From Pyrinomonadaceae bacterium (GTDB lineage Bacteria > Acidobacteriota > Blastocatellia > Pyrinomonadales > Pyrinomonadaceae), in NCBI GenBank assembly GCA_036277115.1, contig DASUNM010000023.1:310001-374000 (forward strand): a DNA stretch of 64,000 bases, read 5' to 3'. The notes beneath the pieces are model-generated. The model was not told the origin of the DNA, searched no databases, and saw nothing but the letters and a program-made list of their open reading frames with translations. Position 1 is the stretch's first letter. Each line of letters starts with the position of its first letter. Shown in pieces: positions 26,296-33,941 of this stretch. A program made the translations under genes and the position numbers.

Positions 26296-27462
26296 ATGCT
26301 GAAAGTCCTTTCAGTCTTTGGTACGCGACCTGAAGCAATCAAGATGGCCCCAGTGCTTGCGGCGCTCGCCGCAATGCCTGAGACTTTTGATTCTCGAGTT
26401 TGTGTTACCGCCCAACATCGCGGCATGTTGGATCAGACTCTTCGGCTCTTTGGAGTTGTCCCCGACTATGACCTCGACGTCATGACCGCGAATCAAACGC
26501 CGAGTCAGGTCGCGGCGGCTGTCCTGCTTAAGCTCGAACCGATTCTAAAGGCAGAACATTTCGATTGGCTGCTCGTGCAGGGAGACACGACGACTACGGC
26601 CGTTGCGGCTCTCGCGGCGTTCCACGCACAGGTGAAGGTGGCACACGTGGAGGCGGGCCTTCGGACTTACGATCTCGGACAGCCATTCCCCGAAGAGCTA
26701 AACCGTCGCGTTGTCAGTCTGATCGCAGATCTGAATTTTGCCGCAACTGTCGACGCGCAAAAGAACCTGCTCCGCGAAGGAGTTGATCCCAGGCGAATAG
26801 TGATTACGGGAAATCCGGTGATCGATGCGTTGCGCCAGATGTTGCGCTTACCGATGCCGGCGGACATCAAAGCGCTGCTCGATGGCGGTTCGGGAAATGG
26901 CAGTGCTGCGAAGCCTAAGCTGGTTCTGGTCACAGCGCACCGGCGCGAAAACTTCGGGCGACCGCTCGCCAACATTTGCGCGGCGCTGAAAACGATCGCG
27001 CGTGAGAAAGAGGTCCATATTGTCTTCGCCGTCCATGAGAATCCAAACGTGCGCGGACCTGTCAGGGAAATCCTGGCGGGCGTTCGTCGACTTACACTCA
27101 CCGGGCCGCTGGATTACCTGTCAGTAGTGCACTTGGCTAACGCGGCTCATATCATCGTTACCGATTCAGGCGGGTTGCAGGAGGAGGGGCCAAGCCTTGG
27201 GAAACCTGTGCTGGTCATGCGCAATGTGACGGAGCGAAGAGAGGCCATTGCCGAAGGCGTGGCCCGCATCGTGGGCACTGAAACCGAAACAATCGTGCGG
27301 CAGATATCGCGATTGCTGCTCGATGAAGAAGCTTACCTGTCGATGAGTAAACGGGTCGATCTCTACGGCGACGGAAAGGCCGGCGAGAAAATCGCGCGTT
27401 CATTGGCCTCTCACGAATTGAAAATGGTGGAGCCGAGGGGGATCGAACCCCTGACCTCATGA
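26296..27462 (+). CDS. wecB: UDP-N-acetylglucosamine 2-epimerase (non-hydrolysing)
   Basis: This 388-residue protein converts UDP-GlcNAc to UDP-ManNAc for surface glycans. The start [19 protein letters not shown], the [21 protein letters not shown] segment, [13 protein letters not shown] and [18 protein letters not shown] are diagnostic. The last dozen residues ([12 protein letters not shown]) are read antisense through the tRNA-Ala gene, because no stop occurs before it. The native C-terminus may therefore be acquired. It is probably co-transcribed with the methyltransferase. Confidence 0.95.
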   Translation: MLKVLSVFGTRPEAIKMAPVLAALAAMPETFDSRVCVTAQHRGMLDQTLRLFGVVPDYDLDVMTANQTPSQVAAAVLLKLEPILKAEHFDWLLVQGDTTTTAVAALAAFHAQVKVAHVEAGLRTYDLGQPFPEELNRRVVSLIADLNFAATVDAQKNLLREGVDPRRIVITGNPVIDALRQMLRLPMPADIKALLDGGSGNGSAAKPKLVLVTAHRRENFGRPLANICAALKTIAREKEVHIVFAVHENPNVRGPVREILAGVRRLTLTGPLDYLSVVHLANAAHIIVTDSGGLQEEGPSLGKPVLVMRNVTERREAIAEGVARIVGTETETIVRQISRLLLDEEAYLSMSKRVDLYGDGKAGEKIARSLASHELKMVEPRGIEPLTS

Positions 27463-27500
27463 CTGCCAGTCATGCGCTCTCCCAGCTGAGCTACGGCCCC
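27425..27500 (-). tRNA. tRNA-Ala (anticodon GGC)
   Basis: The minus strand folds as a full 76-nt cloverleaf from 27500 to 27425. The acceptor stem GGGGCCG/CGGCTCC includes the G3-U70 pair that identifies tRNA-Ala. The D arm has AGCTCAGCTGGGAGAGC, the anticodon loop is CTGGCAG with anticodon GGC, the T arm contains GGTTCGATCCC, and CCA is encoded. Its 3' half overlaps the wecB stop region in the opposite direction. Confidence 0.97.
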
Positions 27501-27611
27501 GCATGAATCCGCCGGCAGGTCACCGGCGCTAACGTAGGTGCGTGTCATGATAGAGGAGAAGATGGTGCGTTTCAAAGCGCGTAGGGCGTTTGGCCAATCG
27601 TAAGCGAAAAC

Positions 27612-27640
27612 TTGACGCCGAACGGCGTTGCGAATAGTCT
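27612..27640 (+). promoter_or_regulatory. Candidate sigma-70 promoter for the leader/phhA unit
   Basis: A TTGACG box (27612-27617) and a TAGTCT box (27635-27640) are separated by 17 nt. Transcription would start about 6 nt before the leader-peptide ATG. The -35 box is strong; the -10 box matches only partly. Confidence 0.45.
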
Positions 27641-27652
27641 CTGGGTCGCGAC

Positions 27653-27748
27653 ATGACTAAGTCACTCCATCGTTATCGCTATTACTACGGTCCGCTCTCT
27701 ATTCGGAGGGGCGGTCGGGCGATGGGCTGTCGCGAGTTGACGACGTAA
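27653..27748 (+). CDS. Tyr-rich leader peptide upstream of phenylalanine hydroxylase
   Basis: This 31-codon ORF begins MTKSLHRYRYYYGPL; codons 8, 10, 11 and 12 are Tyr (TAT, TAT, TAC, TAC). It is basic and otherwise unremarkable, ending in a TAA. It sits between a promoter candidate and a strong intrinsic terminator, with the phenylalanine 4-hydroxylase gene beyond. This is the geometry of ribosome-mediated attenuation leaders such as those of phe and trp operons. The ribosome-binding site is weak, and the RNA may be nearly leaderless. Function is inferred from position and composition. Confidence 0.7.
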   Translation: MTKSLHRYRYYYGPLSIRRGGRAMGCRELTT

Positions 27749-27752
27749 CTCG
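27733..27752 (+). promoter_or_regulatory. Small hairpin at the end of the leader ORF
   Basis: CGAGTT (27733-27738) pairs with AACTCG (27747-27752) around an 8-nt loop. It overlaps the last leader codons and could act as a pause hairpin; a competing pairing of GGTCGG (27713-27718) with CCGGCC (27770-27775) is possible. Confidence 0.4.
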
Positions 27753-27769
27753 AAGACAAAGTTTCCAAG

Positions 27770-27817
27770 CCGGCCAGCGGTCCTTCCAAGTGAAGGATCC
27801 TGGCCGGTTTTGTTTTT
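27770..27817 (+). terminator. Attenuator-like intrinsic terminator before phhA
   Basis: CCGGCCAG (27770-27777) pairs with CTGGCCGG (27800-27807). After a one-base bulge, GGTCCTTC pairs with GAAGGATC around a 5-nt loop. TTTTGTTTTT follows immediately. The hairpin begins 22 nt after the leader stop and about 80 nt before the structural gene. Confidence 0.85.
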
Positions 27818-27833
27818 GGAGTACGCGTACTGT

Positions 27834-27880
27834 GAGCGCGGACATCTTGTCCGCATCAGCGCGAAGCGCGAACGCGCTTT
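27834..27880. repeat. Short double-hairpin repeat before phhA
   Basis: GCGGACATCTTGTCCGC and GCGCGAAGCGCG are consecutive hairpins between the attenuator and the phhA ribosome-binding site. It resembles the other two-hairpin intergenic units of this window. Confidence 0.55.
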
Positions 27881-27899
27881 AATCGAAAGGTAAAGAGAG

Positions 27900-28781
27900 A
27901 TGCCCACAAGAAACGAATCACTGCTTTCCGACCACGTGGACGCCCGACCGGTAACGACAACTGACGAAGTTACGGCCGGCCGAAATGACATCGTGCAACT
28001 CGATCCGGACCATCCAGGCTTTCGTGATGGGCAGTATCGCGCACGCCGAAATCAGATAGCTCAACTCGCGATGAATTACCGGCCGGGTGATCCGATTCCC
28101 GATGCGCCATACACCGATGACGAGCACCGCGTTTGGCAGACGATCTGGAAAGCGCTGCGGCCGGCGCACCAGCAATACGCTTGCGCCAGGTATCTGGAAG
28201 CGTTACAGCGAATGGATTTTCTCGACGATCGCATTCCGCAGTTGCGCGAAGTCAATGAGAAGGTTTATGCGATCAGCGGATTTCGGCTTGAGCCGGTTGC
28301 CGGACTGGTGCAGCCGCGCGTGTTTCTCGAGAACCTTGCCGACGGTGTCTTTCTCTGCACGCAGTACATTCGTCATCACTCGACCCCGTTGTACACGCCG
28401 GAGCCGGACGTCGTTCACGAGATTGTCGGCCACGGCGTGACGCTCGCGTGCCCGGAACTCGCGGAACTCAATCGTCTATTCGGACAAGCGGTGAAGCGCG
28501 CATCTTCCGCGGACGCGCTCGAGACTCTATCGCGTCTGTACTGGTTCACGATCGAGTTTGGCGTGCTGCGGGAAGACGGCCAATTGAAGGCCTACGGCAC
28601 CGGCCTACTCTCTTCGGCTGGTGAACTTGAAGAGATGCACAAGGCCGAGTTGCGACCACTGGATGTATCCGCGATCACGCGTCAGAATTACGATCCGACG
28701 CACTTTCAACCGGTGCTGTTTTGCGCGGAATCGTTCACCGCGATGGAGGAGCAACTGCGCGCGTATCTCACTGGTTGGTAG
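27900..28781 (+). CDS. phhA: Phenylalanine 4-monooxygenase
   Basis: This 293-residue aromatic amino acid hydroxylase converts phenylalanine to tyrosine with tetrahydropterin and O2. The iron ligands are His173 and His178 in PDVVHEIVGH and Glu219 in FTIEFGV. RVFLENLADGVFLCTQYIRH and HHSTPLYTPEPD are typical of the bacterial single-domain form, and the length is normal. No pterin-carbinolamine dehydratase or homogentisate-pathway gene is adjacent. The Tyr-codon leader upstream suggests it supplies tyrosine rather than only degrading phenylalanine. The PLP enzyme follows 43 nt later. Confidence 0.95.
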   Translation: MPTRNESLLSDHVDARPVTTTDEVTAGRNDIVQLDPDHPGFRDGQYRARRNQIAQLAMNYRPGDPIPDAPYTDDEHRVWQTIWKALRPAHQQYACARYLEALQRMDFLDDRIPQLREVNEKVYAISGFRLEPVAGLVQPRVFLENLADGVFLCTQYIRHHSTPLYTPEPDVVHEIVGHGVTLACPELAELNRLFGQAVKRASSADALETLSRLYWFTIEFGVLREDGQLKAYGTGLLSSAGELEEMHKAELRPLDVSAITRQNYDPTHFQPVLFCAESFTAMEEQLRAYLTGW

Positions 28782-28824
28782 CTTCCCGCCCTGACGTTAT
28801 AGAATCTGCGCTTCGGTCACCAAC

Positions 28825-30117
28825 ATGCCTGAAAAGAAACCCAAGACGGACATCGACACCCAGGTGGTGCACGCGGGCGAGCACAAACCGACGCCTCCGG
28901 GGCAACCGACCTCGATGCCTATTTACTCCAGCGTCACGTATACGTATGACTCAGTAGCGGAAATGGATCGCGTGTTCGCGGGGCAAGCGCCGGGCTACCT
29001 CTACACGCGTCACGGTAATCCGACGACCGATGCGTTGGGTGACGTTCTGTGTGAAATCGAAGGCGGTGCGACCGCGTGTGTTTACGCCTCCGGAATGGCC
29101 GCGCTGCATGCGGCCTTTCTAACGAGCGGGGTGTCGGCGGGAACGACTGTCCTGGCCTCGCAGGATTTGTACGGAGCGACGACGGGTCTGCTTCACGCTA
29201 TCTTTGGCACTTTAGGCGTTAAGACAGTCACGGCTGACTTCGCCGATCTCGATCAGGTCCGGGCCCTCGCGAAAGAAACCAAGCCGCGCGTGCTCCTCGC
29301 CGAAACGATCTCGAATCCGCTCCTAAAAGTTTGCGACATCGACACATGTGCTGAGATTGCTCGTGAAGCCGGCGCGCGACTAATCATCGACAACACGTTT
29401 GCCTCGCCGTATCTCTGCCAGCCTTTGAAGCACGGCGCGGACATAGTCGTTCATAGCGCGACAAAATTTCTTGGCGGCCATGCTGACGCTATGGGCGGCG
29501 TCGCAATTTCACGAGACGAGGCCGACGGTGATTCACTGGTGCGCGTCATGAAATATGTGGGCGGCGTGTTGAGCCCGTGGGACGCGCACGAGATTCTCCG
29601 CGGGATCAAGACTCTGGCAGTGCGAATGGAACGGCACTGCGAGAATGCGTCGGCAGTCGCGGCGTGGCTGAACAAAGACGCTCGCGTGGCTCGTGTTCAC
29701 TATCCGGGGACACAAGGTACGAACGCCTCTGGCGTGCAGGATGCCGGGGGGTCTGCGGACCGCGGGATCGCGACACGCATGCTGCGCACTCCGTATTTCG
29801 GCGCGTTGGTCTCGATTGAATTGAAGGACAACAGCCGCGAAGCAGCTTTTCGATTCATGGACGCGCTGAAGCTTTGCGTGCGCTCCACCAGCCTCGGCGA
29901 CGTCTTTACCAGTGTTCTTCATCCGGCTACCGCTTCGCACCGGGACCTGGACCCTGCGCGCCGTGACGCACTCGGAATCACTGACGGGCTCATCCGCATG
30001 TCTGTGGGGATTGAGAACGCCAACGATATTATTGCTGATATCGAACAAGCTTTGAACGCCGTGTCACCCGAAGCGGCCGCCGTGTCAGTACCCGGAGCGG
30101 TAGCGACGGGGTCATAG
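28825..30117 (+). CDS. Cystathionine gamma-synthase/methionine gamma-lyase family PLP enzyme
   Basis: This 430-residue Cys/Met-metabolism PLP enzyme carries the pyridoxal lysine in HSATKFLGGH. YLYTRHGNPTTDALGDVLCEIEGG, YASGMAALHA, DNTFASPYLCQPL and LGDVFTSVLHPAT are family blocks. The gamma-synthase, gamma-lyase and sulfhydrylase members cannot be separated from sequence alone. Two oddities: a stretch around residues 298-312 (GTNASGVQDAGGS) looks like an inserted repeat in a loop that is normally shorter, and the last dozen residues plus the stop are encoded by a 35-bp intergenic-type repeat. Confidence 0.9.
   Translation: MPEKKPKTDIDTQVVHAGEHKPTPPGQPTSMPIYSSVTYTYDSVAEMDRVFAGQAPGYLYTRHGNPTTDALGDVLCEIEGGATACVYASGMAALHAAFLTSGVSAGTTVLASQDLYGATTGLLHAIFGTLGVKTVTADFADLDQVRALAKETKPRVLLAETISNPLLKVCDIDTCAEIAREAGARLIIDNTFASPYLCQPLKHGADIVVHSATKFLGGHADAMGGVAISRDEADGDSLVRVMKYVGGVLSPWDAHEILRGIKTLAVRMERHCENASAVAAWLNKDARVARVHYPGTQGTNASGVQDAGGSADRGIATRMLRTPYFGALVSIELKDNSREAAFRFMDALKLCVRSTSLGDVFTSVLHPATASHRDLDPARRDALGITDGLIRMSVGIENANDIIADIEQALNAVSPEAAAVSVPGAVATGS
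29716..29760 (+). repeat. Repeat-like insert inside the PLP enzyme gene
   Basis: GGTACGAACGCCTCTGGCGT carries the same GGTACG-ACGCC-TCT-GGCGT hairpin as the intergenic elements at 13055 and 54069. It is followed by a second GC-rich stretch, all in frame with the gene. Confidence 0.55.
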
Positions 30118-30156
30118 CGCCTGTCAGTACCCGGAGCGGTAGTGACGGGATCATAG
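30083..30156 (+). repeat. Two tandem copies of a 35-bp GTCAGTACC repeat
   Basis: Units at 30083-30117 and 30122-30156 (39-bp period) both read TGTCAGTACCCGGAGCGGTA and then GACGGG...TCATAG. The first supplies the C-terminal codons and stop of the PLP enzyme. Related inverted pairs lie at 35412-35505 and 55468-55578. Confidence 0.9.
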
Positions 30157-30185
30157 ATCAAGTGTAGAAAGCAAAAGGAAACTCA

Positions 30186-30506
30186 ATGGAAGAAATCACC
30201 GCAACTGAACTCAAACAACGCATCGATCAAGGCGACGATCTGCAAATCATCGACGTGCGCGAACAGCACGAATTCGAAATCGGACGCATCCCAAACTCCA
30301 ACTTGATTCCACTCGGACAGGTAATGAGTCGAATGGATGAGATCGATCCCAATCGCGAGACTGTCGTTCACTGCAAGATGGGGGGCCGCAGCGCAAAGGC
30401 GATCGAAGCACTGCAACGTTCGGGATTCACGGGCCGGCTAATGAATTTAAAAGGCGGGATCACGGCCTGGTCGAATGAAGTCGATCCGAGCGTGCCGAAA
30501 TACTGA
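30186..30506 (+). CDS. Rhodanese-like sulfurtransferase domain protein
   Basis: This 106-residue single rhodanese domain has the active-site loop CKMGGRS, with Cys63 as the persulfide carrier, plus IIDVREQHEFEIGRIPNSNLIPL. Such small rhodaneses carry sulfur or act as GlpE/MoeB-associated domains. It lies 69 nt after the PLP sulfur-amino-acid enzyme, a plausible functional link. No signal peptide, so it is cytosolic. Confidence 0.93.
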   Translation: MEEITATELKQRIDQGDDLQIIDVREQHEFEIGRIPNSNLIPLGQVMSRMDEIDPNRETVVHCKMGGRSAKAIEALQRSGFTGRLMNLKGGITAWSNEVDPSVPKY

Positions 30507-30510
30507 GTTT

Positions 30511-30568
30511 GGTGCGCACGCCTCTGTTGCTTTCAGGTCACACGCGGCACGCCAGAGGCGTGCGTACC
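30511..30568. repeat. Paired inverted element, GGTACGCACGCC family
   Basis: GGTGCGCACGCCTCTG is answered by GCCAGAGGCGTGCGTACC. It occupies essentially the whole gap between the rhodanese stop and the next gene's stop. Confidence 0.85.
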
Positions 30569-30575
30569 GGAAAAG

Positions 30576-30872
30576 CTACTTCCATCTCACCTTATCGGCG
30601 ACGCGCTGCCGCTGTTTGTCGAAATAAGCTTTTGCCTTCGCCAGAAGTTTTTGCGCCCAGACAAACTCCGTCGCCAGGATTGCGAGGCCCAGCGGAATGA
30701 TGATGAAAGCCGGCCCGGGCAGGATGATCATCGCGACTCCGAGAAGCAGCACCGTGAAGCCAACGATGGCGACCACAATCCGCTTCAGGAACTTCAGATT
30801 CGGGATCCAGCCCGAGCTCAGAATACGAAAAAGAAGCGATGAGCCCTCGGCACCTTTGTTGAATTCATTCAT
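30576..30872 (-). CDS. Small PGPGW-like transmembrane protein
   Basis: This 98-residue protein has two hydrophobic segments (IVVAIVGFTVLLLGVAMIILPGPAFIIIPLGLAILA) with the PGP turn that marks the PGPGW family of putative membrane proteins. A basic amphipathic tail follows (KAKAYFDKQRQRVADKVRWK). Function unknown. It is divergent from ppdK. Confidence 0.8.
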   Translation of the reverse strand: MNEFNKGAEGSSLLFRILSSGWIPNLKFLKRIVVAIVGFTVLLLGVAMIILPGPAFIIIPLGLAILATEFVWAQKLLAKAKAYFDKQRQRVADKVRWK

Positions 30873-31040
30873 GATTTACGTCAATTGAAAATTTCGCACG
30901 GCGCACCGCAAAAACCAAGTTGCCCTTTGTGATACGCATCACCGGACTCGTCAGTTCGAGGCAATCCCGCGGCTGCGCCTGCCCGCATTCTCGGTGTATG
31001 ATTAGGCCCGCCGACGACCCCTGTTGAGGTAACCCCAAAC

Positions 31041-33821
31041 GTGACTGAAGCCATCCTGGAAGCACCCGAAGAAACCGACGCAACTGAATCCCAAACGCGC
31101 AAGTGGGTCTATCTGTTCGAAGAAGGCAACGGCGAAAACAAATCGCTGTTCGGCGGTAAAGGCGCCGGCCTGTGCGAGATGACGCGCGCCGGATTACCGG
31201 TGCCGCCCGGCCTGATCGTCACGACCGAAGCCTGCAACGCTTACTACGACAACAACAAGCAATTCCCTGAAGGAATGTGGGAACAGGTTGTCGAAGCCCT
31301 CCACGAAATCGAAAAGAAAGTCGGAAAGGGATTCGGTGATGCGGGCAATCCGCTGCTGGTGTCCGTTCGTTCGGGCGCAGCGTTTTCGATGCCGGGAATG
31401 ATGGACACGGTTCTTAATCTCGGCTTGAACGAAGAAACAGTGCAGGGATTAGCAGAACAAACTGGAGATTTGCGTTTCGCACTCGATGCTTACCGCCGCT
31501 TCGCTTCGCTCTTCGGTGAAATCGTTCTCGATGTCGCGCACGAAAAGTTCGAGCGCGTCATGGATCGTTTCAAAGCTCAAACCAAAGGCGGCAAAGACAC
31601 CGATCTGAAACCGAAAGAACTGCGTGAGATCATCGCCGCCGAAAAAAGGATCATTCTCGCCGAGCAGCACGCGATTCCCGACGATCCATACGAACAACTT
31701 CGCGTCGCGATTGCGGCCGTCTTCGATTCATGGATGGGTAAGCGGGCCGTTGACTATCGCCGCATCAATCGCATTCCGGATGACCTTGGCACTGCCGTGA
31801 ACGTGCAGGCGATGGTTTTTGGAAACATGGGCAAGGACAGTGGCACCGGCGTCGCGTTTACTCGCAATCCCTCGACCGGCAAGAAAGAGCTTTACGGCGA
31901 ATATCTTCTGAACGCGCAGGGCGAAGACGTCGTCGCCGGCACACGCACTCCACATCCGATTAGCCAACTGAAGAAAGAGCTTCCGAAGGTTTACCAGGAA
32001 TTTGCCGAGATCACGCAGTTGCTCGAGAAGCATTATCGCGACATGCAGGACTGCGAATTCACAATCGAGCGCGGCAAGCTCTGGATGTTGCAGACGCGCA
32101 CCGGCAAACGCACCGGCGCTGCTGCGGTGCGCATCGCCGTGGACATGTCGAACGAGAGATTGATCGACCGCGCCACCGCCGTTCGTCGTGTCAGTCCGGA
32201 GCAACTTGATCAGCTGCTGCATCCGACGGTCGATCCGAAGACGACCAAGCATGTACTCGCGACGGGCCTGCCGGCGAGTCCGGGTGCGGCGCAAGGCAAA
32301 GTCGTCTTCAGTCCGGACGAAGCGGAAGAAATGGCCCGCGAAGGCGAGAAGGTCGTGTTGGTTCGAATCGAAACCAGCCCCGACGATTTCCACGGCATGG
32401 TCGCGGCACAAGCGATCGTGACTGCGCGCGGAGGCATGACCAGTCACGCCGCGGTCGTGGCGCGCGGCATGGGCAAGACCTGTGTCAGTGGCGCTTCGGA
32501 TTTGGACATCGACTACGGCCAGCACCAGTTCAGCGTGAACGGCGAAGTAGTCACCAAAGGCGAATGGATCACCGTTGATGGATCCGAGGGCCGCGTGTTT
32601 CTCGGCAAGGTGCCGACGATTCAGCCGACGCTTGGTTCTGACTTCCACGAGTTGATGAAGTGGGCGGACAAGTTTCGCCGGCTGATCGTGCGGGCAAATG
32701 CCGATACGCCGCTTGATGCGAAAACCGCGCGCGGGTTCGGGGCGGAAGGCATCGGGCTTTGTCGCACCGAACACATGTTCTTTGGCGATCAGCGACTGGC
32801 GGCGATGCGCCAGATGATTCTCGCTGACGGTGTCGGCGCGCGCGAAAAAGCGCTCGAACAGCTGCTGCCGCTGCAACGCGGCGATTTCGTCGGCATCTTT
32901 CGCGAGATGGCCGGCTTTCCGGTGACGATTCGTCTGCTGGATCCGCCGCTGCACGAGTTTCTGCCAAACGTCGATGAGCTGCTCGGTGAGTTATCAGAGC
33001 TGAAGATGGCTTTGCGGCAGGCGAAGACGCTCGCCGACATGGATCACCTGCTCGACGAAATTGATGAGAAGCGGCAACTGCTGCATCACGTCAACAAGAT
33101 TCGCGAATCCAACCCGATGCTCGGCTTTCGCGGTTGTCGTTTAGGGCTGCTGTACCCTGAAGTCACGCGCATGCAGATTCGCGCAATTTTCGAAGCGGCG
33201 TGTCAGGTCAAAGGTGAACGCAAACAAGTCATGCTGGAGATCATGGTGCCGCTGGTCTCGATCAGCGAAGAGCTGGCGCAACAGAAGGCTCTGATTGATG
33301 AAGTCGCGCAACAGGTAACGGGCGAGCACGGCCAGAAGATCGAATACGAAGTCGGCACCATGATCGAATTGCCGCGCGCAGCGCTGACCGCAAACAAGAT
33401 TGCCGAACATGCCGCCTTCTTTTCGTTCGGTACAAACGATCTGACGCAAACGACTTTCGGTTTGAGCCGCGACGATTCAGGCCGCTTCCTGCCGGCTTAC
33501 GTGGATCGAAAAATTCTCACCGACGATCCGTTTCAGGTGCTGGACCGCGAAGGCGTCGGCGAACTGGTTCGCATCGGCGCCGAACGCGGCCGCAGCGTTA
33601 AGCCTGATTTGAAGGTCGGCATTTGCGGCGAACATGGCGGCGATGCGCAATCAATCGCCTTCTGCAACGAGATCGGTTTGAACTATGTGAGCTGCTCGCC
33701 CTATCGCGTGCCCGTCGCGCGGCTCGCGGCTGCGCACGCCGCCTTGGAAGCTACATCAAAAGCGACAGCAGAATTGACCGGCGGCAAAGTGCTGGAAGCG
33801 GTGGGTGCTTCACAGTTGTAG
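31041..33821 (+). CDS. ppdK: Pyruvate, phosphate dikinase
   Basis: This 926-residue enzyme interconverts pyruvate + ATP + Pi and PEP + AMP + PPi. The N-terminal ATP-grasp part has LFGGKGAGLCEMTRAGLPVPPG and the SVRSGAAFSMPGMMDTVLNLG loop. The swivelling domain has the phospho-His in GGMTSHAAVVARGMGK (His469). The C-terminal TIM barrel has FGTNDLTQTTFG and the catalytic Cys in GICGEHGGD (about Cys862). The length is slightly over the usual 870-890 because of an acidic N-terminal leader. It starts with GTG. It points to reversible glycolysis/gluconeogenesis control. Confidence 0.97.
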   Translation: MTEAILEAPEETDATESQTRKWVYLFEEGNGENKSLFGGKGAGLCEMTRAGLPVPPGLIVTTEACNAYYDNNKQFPEGMWEQVVEALHEIEKKVGKGFGDAGNPLLVSVRSGAAFSMPGMMDTVLNLGLNEETVQGLAEQTGDLRFALDAYRRFASLFGEIVLDVAHEKFERVMDRFKAQTKGGKDTDLKPKELREIIAAEKRIILAEQHAIPDDPYEQLRVAIAAVFDSWMGKRAVDYRRINRIPDDLGTAVNVQAMVFGNMGKDSGTGVAFTRNPSTGKKELYGEYLLNAQGEDVVAGTRTPHPISQLKKELPKVYQEFAEITQLLEKHYRDMQDCEFTIERGKLWMLQTRTGKRTGAAAVRIAVDMSNERLIDRATAVRRVSPEQLDQLLHPTVDPKTTKHVLATGLPASPGAAQGKVVFSPDEAEEMAREGEKVVLVRIETSPDDFHGMVAAQAIVTARGGMTSHAAVVARGMGKTCVSGASDLDIDYGQHQFSVNGEVVTKGEWITVDGSEGRVFLGKVPTIQPTLGSDFHELMKWADKFRRLIVRANADTPLDAKTARGFGAEGIGLCRTEHMFFGDQRLAAMRQMILADGVGAREKALEQLLPLQRGDFVGIFREMAGFPVTIRLLDPPLHEFLPNVDELLGELSELKMALRQAKTLADMDHLLDEIDEKRQLLHHVNKIRESNPMLGFRGCRLGLLYPEVTRMQIRAIFEAACQVKGERKQVMLEIMVPLVSISEELAQQKALIDEVAQQVTGEHGQKIEYEVGTMIELPRAALTANKIAEHAAFFSFGTNDLTQTTFGLSRDDSGRFLPAYVDRKILTDDPFQVLDREGVGELVRIGAERGRSVKPDLKVGICGEHGGDAQSIAFCNEIGLNYVSCSPYRVPVARLAAAHAALEATSKATAELTGGKVLEAVGASQL

Positions 33822-33828
33822 CGTCTTC

Positions 33829-33916
33829 GGTCAGTACCATCTGCGTCACCAGAGATCAATGCGCGATCGGGAGAATTTGGCAATTAATCCTTCCGCTTAC
33901 GTGGATGGTACTGACC
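33829..33916. repeat. Inverted repeat with GTCAGTACC ends
   Basis: GGTCAGTACCATC (33829-33841) is mirrored by GATGGTACTGACC (33904-33916); the arms extend with mismatches to about 18 bp. It fills most of the gap after ppdK, which otherwise has no separate terminator. Confidence 0.85.
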
Positions 33917-33941
33917 TCATCAACTCCATCGAACAGATTCC

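Noticed and set aside
28782..28824. Possible SAM or cobalamin riboswitch before the sulfur-amino-acid enzyme
   Set aside because: Only 43 nt separate it from phhA and no riboswitch-like fold fits.
31728..32954. 408-residue minus-strand ORF inside ppdK
   Set aside because: Antisense shadow of a well-conserved enzyme gene.
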